A model generated the notes under the pieces. That model saw only the letters and a program-made list of their open reading frames with translations, searched no databases and was not told the DNA's origin. A stretch of DNA of 64,000 nucleotides. It comes from Gammaproteobacteria bacterium (GTDB taxonomy: Bacteria; Pseudomonadota; Gammaproteobacteria; Pseudomonadales; Porticoccaceae). The position numbers were made by a program, and so were the translations under genes. Location of the stretch: NCBI GenBank assembly GCA_016191205.1, contig JACPPB010000074.1, positions 1 to 64,000 on the forward strand, read 5' to 3'. Of the stretch, positions 1-10,100 are shown piece by piece. Position 1 is the first letter of the stretch. Every line of letters begins with the position of its first letter.

Positions 1-502
1 GTTGTTCGAACCCATCAGTTTTCAGGGCGTGCCCGACATCCGGGTCATCGTGTTTCGCGGGGTACCGGTGGCGGCCATGGTGCGCCTGCCGACGCGGGCT
101 TCCGGCGGCAGGGCCAATCTGCACCAGGGCGCCATGGGTATCGGCATCGATCTGGCAACGGGTATCAGCCGCGACGGTGTCTTGCGCAACCGCTCCTGCG
201 ACACGCATCCGGACACCGGCCACTCCACGCTGAACATCGTCATCCCCCACTGGCAACAGATCCTGCGTCTGGCGATTGAGTGCGCCGACACCGTGGGGCT
301 GGGCTACCTGGGCGCCGATATCGTCATGGACCGCGAGCTGGGCCCGCTGATGCTGGAGCTCAACGCGCGCCCCGGACTGACGGTGCAGGTCGCCAATCAG
401 CGCGGCCTGCTGCTCAACCTGCAACGGGTGCAGGCCATGGAACACCTGCCGGAAAGTGTCGAGGCAAGGCTCGCACTGGCGCAGTCACTGGCGGGTTGCT
501 GA
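1..502 (+). CDS. RimK-like ATP-grasp ligase, C-terminal part (5' end outside window)
   Basis: The reading frame is open from the first base and ends at a TGA at 500-502, so this is only the last 166 residues or so of a longer gene. It contains the C-terminal half of an ATP-grasp fold: a Gly-rich loop with an Asn-Leu-His-Gln-Gly stretch, then a metal-binding segment ending in ELNARPGL, the Glu-x-Asn signature of RimK/glutathione-synthetase-like ligases. The closest family I recognise is the alpha-L-glutamate ligase-like protein usually encoded beside a 7TM transglutaminase-like protein. That fits the transglutaminase and ATP-grasp cluster starting at 3.5 kb. Substrate unknown. The stop codon lies inside a short repeated sequence (494-507) that recurs inverted at 13170-13183. 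Confidence 0.75.
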   Translation, partial: LFEPISFQGVPDIRVIVFRGVPVAAMVRLPTRASGGRANLHQGAMGIGIDLATGISRDGVLRNRSCDTHPDTGHSTLNIVIPHWQQILRLAIECADTVGLGYLGADIVMDRELGPLMLELNARPGLTVQVANQRGLLLNLQRVQAMEHLPESVEARLALAQSLAGC

Positions 503-532
503 AAAACTGCTGGCCACCGAAAAACCCCGGAC

Positions 533-1063
533 TCAACCCCGCAGCATGCGCACCAGAGTCTTGTCCCGATCGATGAAGTGATGCTTGAGGGCAGCGGCGA
601 CATGCCCCGCCACCGCCACCGCCAGCACAATCCAGACGGTCTCGTGAACTTCTTCGAGGATTTCTTTCAGCGCCGTGTTTTCGGCGATCAGCCGGGGCAC
701 CTCGAACGCACCGAACAGCATGAGGCTGCGCCCGGCGGCCTGCACCTGCACCAGACCCGAGAGCGGCTGCGCGATCATCAGTCCGTACAGCAACCAGTGC
801 ATGAGCGACGCCAGCCGCTGCGTCCGGGGATTGCCGATGGGCTGCGGCACCGGATTCACCAGCCGCCAGGCGAGCCGCAGCGCGACCAGCACCAGCACCA
901 CCGTGCCGAACGACTGGTGCCAGTTCATCAGACCGGCACGCTCCGGCCCCTTGGGCATGTCCTCCACCACCAGACCGAGGATCATCACCCCCAGGATCAG
1001 CACCGCCAAAAACCAGTGCAGCGCCCGACTCATCAACCCGTAGCCATCGACCGTATTGCGCAT
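533..1063 (-). CDS. Cytochrome b561 family membrane protein
   Basis: A 176-residue integral membrane protein of the CybB/b561 type, expected to carry two haems b between four helices and to pass electrons between quinol and periplasmic acceptors. His residues sit where the family needs them: the first helix begins with RALHWFL, a second has NWHQSFG, a third LMHWLLYG, and the C-terminal helix GHVAAALKHH. The ATG at 1061-1063 is chosen because a GGAGGG ribosome-binding site lies just upstream; the longer frame (to 1222) adds an unrelated N-terminus. It is transcribed opposite to the small gene at 1194. Confidence 0.85.
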   Translation of the reverse strand: MRNTVDGYGLMSRALHWFLAVLILGVMILGLVVEDMPKGPERAGLMNWHQSFGTVVLVLVALRLAWRLVNPVPQPIGNPRTQRLASLMHWLLYGLMIAQPLSGLVQVQAAGRSLMLFGAFEVPRLIAENTALKEILEEVHETVWIVLAVAVAGHVAAALKHHFIDRDKTLVRMLRG

Positions 1064-1193
1064 TCCGCGGACCCTCCGAAAAATACCGCAATCATACGTC
1101 AGGTATCCGGATGCCATGACCCGGGGCATGGCGAAGATCACCATTCTGCGCATAATGGACGCCTTACCCGACTTCTCATCAGGAGCACCCGCC

Positions 1194-1544
1194 ATGGCAC
1201 TTTCCGGTACCGATCTCATCAACCAGTTCGAGCTCTATTTCGACGGCGCGGACAAGAACAACTCCAGTCTCTACCTGTGCGTGGACGATACCCTCGGCGA
1301 CGCCGGCGCGCAGCGCATCATCGCCGCGCTGCGCCACGCCGGGCTGTGGTCGGACGCCGCCGCCAAGACGGTGCCCGCCGAACAGAAACCCATGTATGCC
1401 GAGCAGATGAAATTCATCGGCCAGCGTCCCGGCCACTTCGAGGGGGAGACCTTTCACATCGCCGCCTACGACCATCCCAAGTTTCCATCGAATCCGCAGC
1501 GCTGGCAGGCCTGGCAGGACTTTGTCGCCAAGACCTATTGCTGA
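1194..1544 (+). CDS. Conserved-looking hypothetical protein, 116 aa
   Basis: A soluble 116-residue protein I cannot assign. It begins at an ATG with AGGAGC about 8 bases upstream; the frame is open further upstream, but that part overlaps the b561 promoter region. No membrane segment, signal peptide or metal-binding cluster is visible. It is acidic in the first half (DGADKNNSS, DDTLGDAG) and aromatic near the C-terminus (QRWQAWQDF). It precedes the CoA-transferase gene by 57 bases on the same strand and may share its transcript. Confidence 0.6.
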   Translation: MALSGTDLINQFELYFDGADKNNSSLYLCVDDTLGDAGAQRIIAALRHAGLWSDAAAKTVPAEQKPMYAEQMKFIGQRPGHFEGETFHIAAYDHPKFPSNPQRWQAWQDFVAKTYC

Positions 1545-1601
1545 CGCGCGTCGGCGCGGGCCAGCGCTTCACCACCAACGATAACGACAAGGAGAACACT
1601 G

Positions 1602-2825
1602 ATGGCCAAACGACACGTCCTCGACGGCGTGCGCGTGCTCGATTTCTCGCAGCACGTCGCCGGCCCCGCCTGCACCCGCATGATGGCGGAGATGGGCGCC
1701 GAAATAATCAAGCTCGAACTGGCGCCCTTCGGCGAGCAGATCCGCAACGTGGGCTTCAAGGTCAACGGCCGCGGGGTTTATTTCATCCAGCAGAATCGCG
1801 GCAAGAAAAGCGTCTGCGTGGACATGAAATCCGCCGCCGGGCTGGCGCTCATCCACGATCTGGTCAAGCAGGTGGACGTGGTGATCGAGAACTTCGCCCC
1901 CGGCGCGATTCGTCGCCTCGGCCTGCCCTGGGAGACAGTCCGCGAACTCAATCCCAAGGCCATCATGTGCTCGATCTCGACTTTTGGTCAGGACGGGCCG
2001 TTGGCCGGGCTGCCCGGCTATGACTTCATCGGCCAGGCCTACGCGGGCATCACCGGCATGATCGGCGACCAGGAGAACGGTCCCTACATCCCCATCGCCG
2101 CGCTCGGCGACACCACCACCGGCGCCCACGCGCTGGCCGCGATCAACGCCGCGCTGTATCACCGCGCCACCTCGGGGGACGGCGGCCAGTATCTCGACAT
2201 CTCGCTGCTCGACTGCTATTTCCACAGCCACGAAATGAACGTCGGCGCCATCAGCGCCAGCCAGGGCGCGATCAATCCCTACCTGCCCGGCCGCTACCAT
2301 CAGGCGGTGGCGCCGCTCGGGGTGTACAAGAGCAAGGACGGCTACCTGATCCTGATCGCAATCCTGGGCCGCTGGAAGGACTTCTGTAATGCCATCGGCC
2401 GGCCGGAACTCGCCACCGATCCGCGCTACATCGACGACCCGGCCCGGGTCGCCCATCACGCCGAACTCAAGGTGCTGATCGAGGACTGGCTGCAAGCCCA
2501 GGAGAGCGACGCCGCCACCATCCGCCTGCTCGGCGAGCATCATGTGCCGGTGGCACCGATCCTCTCCATCCAGCAGGTGATGAACCACCCCCACATGAAA
2601 TACCGCGGCACCGTGCGCACCATCACCGACCGCGGCGCCGGCAGCTTCGAGATGCCCGGCATGCCGCTGCGGTTTTCGGCCTTCGCCAACGACCTCGACC
2701 TGCAGGCGCCCTATCTGGGCGAGCACAACGGCGCGGTGCTGGGCGGCCTGCTCGGCCTCTCGGCGCAGCGCATCGCCGCGCTCACCGCGGACGGCGTGCT
2801 GGTCAGCGAGCCGGTTCCAACCTGA
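1602..2825 (+). CDS. CaiB/BaiF family (class III) CoA transferase
   Basis: A 407-residue protein matching family III CoA-transferases (formyl-CoA transferase, CaiB, BaiF), which move CoA between carboxylic acids through an aspartyl-CoA thioester. The N-terminal Rossmann part (LDGVRVLDFSQHVAGP, MGAEIIKLE) is typical. Asp170 in the ALGDTTTG motif is the expected catalytic aspartate, and the helical FNAL-type linker and GxYHxVAP region follow. Length is normal. The start has an AAGGAG site 8 bases upstream. The acid substrate cannot be read from the sequence. A carboxymuconolactone-decarboxylase-like gene lies convergently downstream. Confidence 0.92.
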   Translation: MAKRHVLDGVRVLDFSQHVAGPACTRMMAEMGAEIIKLELAPFGEQIRNVGFKVNGRGVYFIQQNRGKKSVCVDMKSAAGLALIHDLVKQVDVVIENFAPGAIRRLGLPWETVRELNPKAIMCSISTFGQDGPLAGLPGYDFIGQAYAGITGMIGDQENGPYIPIAALGDTTTGAHALAAINAALYHRATSGDGGQYLDISLLDCYFHSHEMNVGAISASQGAINPYLPGRYHQAVAPLGVYKSKDGYLILIAILGRWKDFCNAIGRPELATDPRYIDDPARVAHHAELKVLIEDWLQAQESDAATIRLLGEHHVPVAPILSIQQVMNHPHMKYRGTVRTITDRGAGSFEMPGMPLRFSAFANDLDLQAPYLGEHNGAVLGGLLGLSAQRIAALTADGVLVSEPVPT

Positions 2826-2845
2826 CCCGGCTCGCGACGCGGGAG

Positions 2846-3397
2846 TCAGAAACCCTTGACGCCCGCGTCGAGCTGCACGCCGAACGAATTCAGCGCCATC
2901 GACACCAGGTGGTACTGACCCACCGCGAATACCACATCCATCATCTGCAGATCGTCGTAACGCGCGGCCAGGGTTTTCCAGGTCGCGTCGCCGATGCAGG
3001 AATCGCGATGCAGTTCATCGGCGGCGCGCAGCAGTGCCGCCTCGAACGGCGTCCAGCCCGGCGCGTCCGGCCCCGCCTTGATACGCGCGATCTCGACATC
3101 CGTAAGGCCGGCTTCGCGCGCGAAGATCACATGCTGACCCCATTCGTACTCGGCCTGGCACAACCAGCCCACGCGCAGAATGAGAATTTCGCGCTCGCGC
3201 GGCGCGATGCGCGACGTCTCCCCCATCACATGATAGGCCCAGACCGTGAATTTCTGCGCCGCGTCCCAGTGCCGGGACAGGGTGCCCAGCACGTTGTAGA
3301 ACGGCTGCGAGGCCTTGATCGGCGCCAGCACCTTGCGCTGCTCCGCGCTCCATTCGCTCTCGGCCAGGGGTGGGATACGGGGTTGGGAAAGTTTCAT
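2846..3397 (-). CDS. Carboxymuconolactone decarboxylase-like (CMD family) protein
   Basis: An all-helical protein of 183 residues with the CMD/AhpD-like core: SREWEI-type stretch (APREREILILRVGWLCQAEYEW) followed by GQHVIFAREAGLTDVEI. AhpD peroxidase members need a CxxC; only one Cys is present in this segment, so a peroxidase role is unlikely and a decarboxylase or lyase role, or an unknown one, is more probable. The start at 3395-3397 is supported by a GGAG site 8 bases upstream. The gene runs towards the CoA-transferase gene, with only 20 bases between the stops. Confidence 0.82.
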   Translation of the reverse strand: MKLSQPRIPPLAESEWSAEQRKVLAPIKASQPFYNVLGTLSRHWDAAQKFTVWAYHVMGETSRIAPREREILILRVGWLCQAEYEWGQHVIFAREAGLTDVEIARIKAGPDAPGWTPFEAALLRAADELHRDSCIGDATWKTLAARYDDLQMMDVVFAVGQYHLVSMALNSFGVQLDAGVKGF

Positions 3398-3499
3398 GGT
3401 GAACTCCAAGGCAATGGTCTTGTTGTTGTGGTTTGCACTGTGTCGGTCGCGCTGTTGGCGCCACCCAACGTATTCTGCCGGGGATCCGCGCGCAGCGCC

Positions 3500-4381
3500 C
3501 TATACCCGCTCCACATCCACCCCCACCGTCATCTCCTGACAGTCGCCGCCGTCGAAGATGACGCCGCGCAGGGGGGTTACGTCGGAGTAGTCGCGGCCCC
3601 AGGCGGTGGTAATGTGCTGGGCGCCCGGCATGTTGTCGTTGGTGGGATCGAATTCCACCCAGCCTTCCCCGGGCGCATAGACCGCGAACCAGGCGTGGGA
3701 GGCATCGGCGCCGACCAGGCGCGTCTGGCCCGGCGCGGGCTGAGTCTCCACATAGCCGCTCACATAGCGCGCCGGAAACCCCAGCGCGCGCAGGCAGCCG
3801 ACCGCGAGGTGGGCGAAGTCCTGGCAGACGCCGCGCCGGTTTTCCAGCACCTCTTCCAGGGGCGTCGCGACGGTGGTGAATTCCGGGTCGTAGGCAAAAT
3901 CGCCGAAGATGCGGCTGGTGAGCTCGCGCACCGCCGACAGCAGCGGCCGGCTGTCGGCAAACAACGGCGCGGCATAGTCCCGCAGCGCGGCGCCGGTTTT
4001 TATCATGGGGGAATCCAGCAGGAATTCCCGCGCCTGTAGGTGATTTTCATCGCCTTCCCGCCACAGGCGCTCGCGTGCCTCGGCGCAGGTCGCGCCCAGA
4101 TCCAGCACCGGGGTTCCGTTGCGGTCCAGATCGACCTCGACCTGACTGAGGACGCTGACTTCCAGCTCGCGATGCGGAGTCTCCACCGAAAACCGGTAGA
4201 CCCGATTGCCGAAATAATCGCGCTCTTCCATCGCCGTCACCGGTGCGGGCGTGACCTGGATGCTGCTGTCCAGGCAGCGCTGATTGCGGGTGTCGCGGGG
4301 CAGCAGATGCGCCTGGTTGTGGCAGAGCGTGACCAGGCGCTCGTAGCGGTAGCGGGTGACATGGCGGACGCGGTAGATCAT
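3500..4381 (-). CDS. Transglutaminase-like cysteine protease-fold protein (short form)
   Basis: A protein of 293 residues with the bacterial transglutaminase N-terminal beta domain (IYRVRHVTRYRYERLV) and the papain-like transglutaminase core. The triad is visible: Cys in GVCQDFAHL, His in ASHAWFAVY and Asp in VEFDPTND. Proteins of this type are predicted to cleave or form isopeptide bonds. The gene follows the ATP-grasp/alpha-E fusion gene by 10 bases and is the last of a five-gene minus-strand cluster, so it is probably made from the same transcript. The substrate is unknown. Confidence 0.9.
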   Translation of the reverse strand: MIYRVRHVTRYRYERLVTLCHNQAHLLPRDTRNQRCLDSSIQVTPAPVTAMEERDYFGNRVYRFSVETPHRELEVSVLSQVEVDLDRNGTPVLDLGATCAEARERLWREGDENHLQAREFLLDSPMIKTGAALRDYAAPLFADSRPLLSAVRELTSRIFGDFAYDPEFTTVATPLEEVLENRRGVCQDFAHLAVGCLRALGFPARYVSGYVETQPAPGQTRLVGADASHAWFAVYAPGEGWVEFDPTNDNMPGAQHITTAWGRDYSDVTPLRGVIFDGGDCQEMTVGVDVERV

Positions 4382-4391
4382 GTGCGGCGGA

Positions 4392-6992
4392 TCATTGCCC
4401 GTAACCCCAGTCCGCCGCGATGAGCTGCTGCTGCGCGGCACGATGGTCGAAATAGCATTCGGCGAGCATATCCGCCGTCGCAATCAGCAGTGTCTCCAGC
4501 CGGCTCAACAGTTGATCGAGCGCCGCGCGGCCTGCTTCACCCGCGAGGGCGGCCAATTCCTCGGGCCGGCTCAGATGCAGCGCGGTAAGCGCTTCGAGGG
4601 CCAGGCGGCCGGCGCGCGACAGGCCGGGCCCGGACTCGACGGCCGGCAGCGCGGCGATGTGGCCGCCGAGCCGTTGCACCTGGTAGAGCAGCGCGCGCGG
4701 ATTGGTTTCGTCAAGCACCAGCAGTTCGAGCCCGTGGAGGATGTCGGGCTCGGCGCGATAACGCCGGCGGTAGGTGATCAGCGTCTCGCAGGTCAGCAGC
4801 ACGGACTCCACCACCACCGGAATATCGTTCTCGGCCAGATCGGGCACCAGCGTGGCGCGCAGCAGCGCGGCGAGCTGGAGTGCCTTTTCGATGCCGCGGC
4901 CGAGCTCCCAGAAGTGCCAGTTCATGCCCCGGAACATGCTCTCGTGGCGCAGCCCGGCGAGCGCGAGCAGCGACGTCACGAGCGGATCGAGTGCCTCTTC
5001 CGGCGCCACCAGTTGCTCCGTGCCAAGCTGCTCGGCCAGGGCTTCCAGCTCGTCGCGCAGGTCGTTCAACACGCGCTGGGTATCGGCGGAGAGCAGCTCT
5101 TTCACTTCCTCGCCCGCCTGCAACATGGCGCGCAGACTGCCCACCACCGAACCCGGACTGGCGGCATCCAGCACCACGGTTTTCAGTTCGCGTTCGGGCG
5201 TCGCGAAGGGCGCGTCCGCGACGGTGAAACCCGGCAGGGTATGGGTCACCCGGGTCACCGCGCCCAGCAGGACGCGGCGCGCGCCATCCGACAACGGCTC
5301 GACCCCGTTGAGCTGCAGGAACAGAGTGCGCAGCAGGCGCAGGGCCGCTTCCCCGCGCTCGGCGTAGCGGCCCATCCAGAACAGGTTTTCGACCACCCGG
5401 CTGGGCAGCACGCCGCGCTCCGACGGCGCGCCGGTCGGCGTGGATTCCCGCCGCAGGGAGAGCTGCTTCTCGGGCTCGGAGGCGAGCACCCAGGTGTCCT
5501 TGCTGTTGGACCCGGTAAGGTTGGTGACGACCCGGGTATCGCTGGCGCGCCCGATGCGGGTGAGGCCGCCGGGCATCACCGTATAGGAGGTTGGATTGGC
5601 GACCGCGAAGCTGCGCAGCACCATGGGCCGGGGCGTCAGCGCGCCGCGTTCCAGCGCCGGCATACGCGACGAGACCTGATAGCGCTGGGCCACGTAGTCG
5701 AGCGGCGCGTCCTGAATCCGCCGCCGCCAGAGCGCGAGTTCCGCTGCGCCCAGATCGCTGCCGAACACGCTGTGCTGGCCGTAGCGGCGAAATGCCGGCT
5801 TGATGACCAGTTGCGGGAGTTCCGCCAGCACCCGGGCGCGATCCGCCTCATCGCCGCACCAGAACGTCTCCACGGTGCGGATGCGGGGCTCGCGCCCGAA
5901 AAAGAATTTGCCGATGGCGGGCAGGTATTTGAACAGCGCGGGATTCTCGACAAACCCCGCGCCCAAAGGATTGGCGATCACGACGCGGCCGGCGCGCACC
6001 ACTTCGAGCAGCCCGGGCACGCCCAGTTGGGAGTCGCCGCGCAACTCCACCGGATCGCAGAAGAAATCGTCCACGCGCCGCAAAATGATGTCGATGCGGC
6101 GCAGGCCTTCGAGGGACTTCATCCACACCCGCCCGCCGCGCACGGTGAGATCGCCGCCCTGTACCAGGGGATAGCCCAGGTAGTTGGCCAGAAAAGCATG
6201 CTCGAAATAGGTCTCGCTGTAGGAGCCGGGTGTCAGTACCGCCACCTGGGGAATGGCGTCGCCAGGCGCCAGCGCCATCAGTTTCTGGCGCAACTGGTGA
6301 AAGAATCCCGACAGGCGATGCACATGACTGTCGCGGAACAGGCTGGGCAGCACCCGCGACATCACGGTGCGATTTTCGAGCGCATAGCCGACGCCGCTGG
6401 GCGCCTGGGCGCGATCGCCGATGATGCACATGGCGCCGTCGGCCGCGCGCACCATGTCGGCGGCGTAGAGAATCAGGTGGTGTTCGCCGGGCACCCGGAT
6501 GCCCTGACACTGGCGCAGGAATCCCGGGTGGCTGTAGACCAGCTCGGGCGGCACGATGCCGTGGCGGATCAGTTCGCGCCCGCCGTAGATGTCCTTGAGC
6601 ACCAGATCCAGCAGTTCCGCCCGTTCGATCAGGCCCGCCTCGATGTGGCTCCACTCCTCGCTCTCGATGAGCTGGGGGACCAGATCCAGCTCCCAGATGC
6701 GACTCGCCAGCGGCTCGCTGGAGACGTTGTAGGTGGCGCCGTCGTCGCGCAGGATGCGCCGCGCCTTGCGCTCGCGCTCCGCCAGCACCTCGGGTCCCAG
6801 GGCCGCCAGCCCTTCCAGCAGGTAGCGCCAGTGGGGGCGCACCGCGCCGCCGGCTTCATAGACTTCGTCGTGGCCGTCGGCAACGGCGGGACGGTAACCC
6901 GGCGCCGCGTTCAGGGCGGCCGTCGCCTGCCCGCCCTGCTGCAACTGGCTGGGGATGGGCTGAAACGGACGTCCGGAGTGAAAATCGGTCAT
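4392..6992 (-). CDS. Circularly permuted ATP-grasp domain fused to alpha-E domain
   Basis: An 866-residue fusion. Roughly residues 80-490 form a circularly permuted type 2 ATP-grasp domain (former DUF404/DUF407; motifs include LVLKDIYGG, VVIANPLGAGFVENPAL and VIKPAFRRYG). The last 310 or so residues form an alpha-E domain (former DUF403; VVENLFWMGRYAERGEAALRLLRT). The two domains occur separately in the genes at 11481 and 10552, so the cluster holds one fused and one split version. ATP-grasp members ligate carboxylates to amines. The family is associated with predicted peptide or amide-bond synthesis, without a known product. The ATG at 6990-6992 has only a weak ribosome-binding site. Confidence 0.9.
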   Translation of the reverse strand: MTDFHSGRPFQPIPSQLQQGGQATAALNAAPGYRPAVADGHDEVYEAGGAVRPHWRYLLEGLAALGPEVLAERERKARRILRDDGATYNVSSEPLASRIWELDLVPQLIESEEWSHIEAGLIERAELLDLVLKDIYGGRELIRHGIVPPELVYSHPGFLRQCQGIRVPGEHHLILYAADMVRAADGAMCIIGDRAQAPSGVGYALENRTVMSRVLPSLFRDSHVHRLSGFFHQLRQKLMALAPGDAIPQVAVLTPGSYSETYFEHAFLANYLGYPLVQGGDLTVRGGRVWMKSLEGLRRIDIILRRVDDFFCDPVELRGDSQLGVPGLLEVVRAGRVVIANPLGAGFVENPALFKYLPAIGKFFFGREPRIRTVETFWCGDEADRARVLAELPQLVIKPAFRRYGQHSVFGSDLGAAELALWRRRIQDAPLDYVAQRYQVSSRMPALERGALTPRPMVLRSFAVANPTSYTVMPGGLTRIGRASDTRVVTNLTGSNSKDTWVLASEPEKQLSLRRESTPTGAPSERGVLPSRVVENLFWMGRYAERGEAALRLLRTLFLQLNGVEPLSDGARRVLLGAVTRVTHTLPGFTVADAPFATPERELKTVVLDAASPGSVVGSLRAMLQAGEEVKELLSADTQRVLNDLRDELEALAEQLGTEQLVAPEEALDPLVTSLLALAGLRHESMFRGMNWHFWELGRGIEKALQLAALLRATLVPDLAENDIPVVVESVLLTCETLITYRRRYRAEPDILHGLELLVLDETNPRALLYQVQRLGGHIAALPAVESGPGLSRAGRLALEALTALHLSRPEELAALAGEAGRAALDQLLSRLETLLIATADMLAECYFDHRAAQQQLIAADWGYGQ

Positions 6993-7100
6993 GGGTAAAA
7001 AAAGCCTGCCCGGTGGTCGGCGAGCGGCGGATTCTGGCACAGTCGGGCGCTCCCGGCAGCAGGCGCGCGCCCCGCGGCCGCCGCCGGCGGCGCGACCGGC

Positions 7101-10100
7101 TCAGGCGCCGCGCCGCAAATCCAGCGTATGCGGGTATTCATTGCCGGGCTCTTCGGGGGGCGGCGCCATGGGCCGCGGAAACCGGTTACCGGGCACGAAC
7201 CGGCGCAGCACCGGCGGCAACGCGACCTCGGCCAGCTTGCCGGGCGTGTGCCCGAACGCCGTGAAGCGGCTGATCCGGCGCGCCTCGGCGGCGTTGGCGT
7301 TGACCGGAAAGTCGTCGTAGCTGCGCCCGCCCGGATGCACCACATGGTAGGTGCAGCCGCCGACCGCGAGGCCGTTCCAGGTATCGATCAGGTCGAACAC
7401 CAGGGGCGCCTGTACCCCGATGGTCGGATGCAGTGCCGACGGCGGAGCCCAGGCGCGATAGCGCACCCCGGCGACGTATTCGCCGTGACGGCCGGTGTTG
7501 CGCAGGGGTACCCGGCGGCCATTGCAGGCCAGCACATAGCGGCTGTCGGTGAGTCCGTCCACCTTGACCTGGACCCGCTCCACGGAGGAATCCACATAGC
7601 GGGCGGTGCCGAAGCTTCCCACTTCCTCGCCCAGGACATGCCAGGGTTCGATGGCCCAGCGCAGTTCGATGCTGATATCGCCGATCCGCACTTCGCCGTA
7701 ATGGGGATAGCGGAATTCGGCGAAGGGCGCGAGCCAGTCGAGCTGAAACGGCAGCTCGTGGGCGTTCAGATCCGCCACCACGTCGCGCAGATCCGCCCAG
7801 GCATGGTGCGGCAGCATGAAGCGGTCGTGCAGCGCCGTGCCCCAGCGCACCAGTGGCTGCGCATAGGGCGTCCGCCACAGCCGCGCCACCAGACTGCGCA
7901 GCAGCAGCGCCTGCACCAGCGCCATATGGGCATGGGGCGGCATTTCGAAACCCCGGAATTCCAGGATCCCCTGGCGCCCGCTGGCGCTGCCCGGCGCATA
8001 CAGCTTGTCGATGCAGAACTCGGACCTGTGGGTATTGCCGGTGATATCGGTGAGCAGATTGCGCAGCAACCGATCCACCAGCCAGGGTTGCGCGATCTCC
8101 CCGGAAGGCATCTGCTGGAAGGCGATTTCCAGCTCGTAGAGCGTTTCGGCGCGACCTTCATCGACCCGCGGCGACTGGCTGGTGGGACCGATGAACATGC
8201 CGGAAAACGCATAGGACAGCCCGGGATGGTGCTGCCAGTAGGTGATCAGGCTGCGCAGCAGGTCGGGGCGGCGCAGCAGGGGGCTGTCGGCCGGGGTGGC
8301 GCCGCCGAGCGTCACATGGTTGCCGCCGCCGGTGCCGGTGTGGCGGCCATCGTGCAGGAATTTTTCGGTGCCCAGCCGCGCCTGGTGCGCCTCGGCGTAG
8401 AGCGCGAGCGTGTTGTCGCGCAGTTCGCGCCAACTGCCGGCGGGATGGATGTTCACCTCGATCACTCCCGGATCGGGCGTCACCAGCAGGCGCAGCAGCC
8501 GCGGATCGCGGGGCGGCTCGTAGCCCTCGATCACCACCGGCAGGCGCAGATCCGCGGCGCAGGCTTCCACCGCCCCCACGAGCGCCAGATAGTGTTCCAG
8601 GTGCTGCAACGGCGGCAGAAAGACATGCAGGGTGCCGGCGCGGGGTTCGACGCACAACGCCGTGCGCACCAGGGGCGCCGGTTTTTTCGCGTCGGGTTCA
8701 GGATCGGCGGGTTCGGCCATGGTCAGGCGGCGATCGGCGGCCGCTTCCAGCACCGCCTGGGCGTACTGGTGGTAGTCCGCATCCAGGGGCTTGTCGGGCG
8801 CGAAGGGATCGCGCTCCGCTTCGCGCGCCTCGGCCTCCGTCGCCAGCGGCAGCGAGTCCAGCGGCAGCCGGTAGCCCATGGGCGAATCGCCCGGCACCAG
8901 TATCAACTGGCCGCGCCGCAGCGGCCAGGGCGAGCTGCGCCAGCGTTCCGCAACCGGATCCCAGCCCAGCGGCAACGCCAGACCGGTCGGCGCGTGCAAT
9001 CCCTGTTGCAGCAGTCGCGCCAGGCGGCGGCGCTCCAGACTGTCATCCAGCGCGGCGGTCTGGGGATCGAGATGCTCCGGGAGTTCCTGTTCGCGCCACA
9101 GGTAGTGAAAAGCGTCTTCGCGGGCGATCAGCAGACGCGCGGGATCGAGCCCCAACGCCACGCACAGGTGGCTGGCGAAACGGTCGGCCGCGGCGAAGTC
9201 GTGGCCCTGATCCGCGCCCACCGGCGCGAGCCATCGGGGATCGCGCCACACGGGTTCGCCGTCGCCGCGCCAGAAACAGCCGAGCGCCCAGCGCGGCAGC
9301 TCCTCGCCCGGGTACCACTTGCCCTGGCCGTGGTGCAGCAGACCGCCGCGGGCGAAGCGGTCACGCAGGCGCAGCAGCAAATCCCGGGCGAGGCGGAGCT
9401 TGTCCGCGCCGAGCGCCGTGGTGTTCCACTGCGCGGACTCCATGTCGTCGATGGACACGAACGTCGGCTCGCCGCCCTGGGTAAGGCGCACATCCATGGC
9501 GTCCAGACGCGCGTCCACCGCCGCGCCCAGGGCGTCGATCAGCGCCCACTGCGCTTCGCTGTAGGGTTTGGTGACGCGGGGATCCTCGTGAATGCGCAGC
9601 ACTTCGTTGTGGTGGTGAAACTCCACCTCGCAGGTATCGGTGAAGCCTTCGATGGGCGCCGCCGACACCGGATCCGGGGTGCAGGCGAGCGGGATGTGAC
9701 CCTCGCCCGCGAACAGCCCGGAAGTGGGATCGAGCCCGACCCAGCCGGCGCCGGGCAGATACACCTCGCACCAGGCGTGCAGATCGGTGAAGTCCGCTAC
9801 CGGTCCCGAAGGGCCGTCGAGCGCCGCCACATCGGCCTTGAGCTGCACCAGATAGCCCGACACAAAGCGCGCGGCGAGCCCCAGATGACGGCAGATCTGC
9901 ACCAGCAGCCAGGCGCTGTCGCGGCAGGAGCCGCGCGCCAGCGCCAGCGTCTGCTCGCAGCTCTGGACGCCGGGCTCCATGCGGATGTTGTAGGCAATGT
10001 CGCGCTGCAAACGCTGGTTGAGCGCGACCAGGAAGTCGTTGGTGGGGATGGGCGCGCGCGCCACGCTGGCCAGCCAGCGCCGCAACAGCGGTCCGGCGGG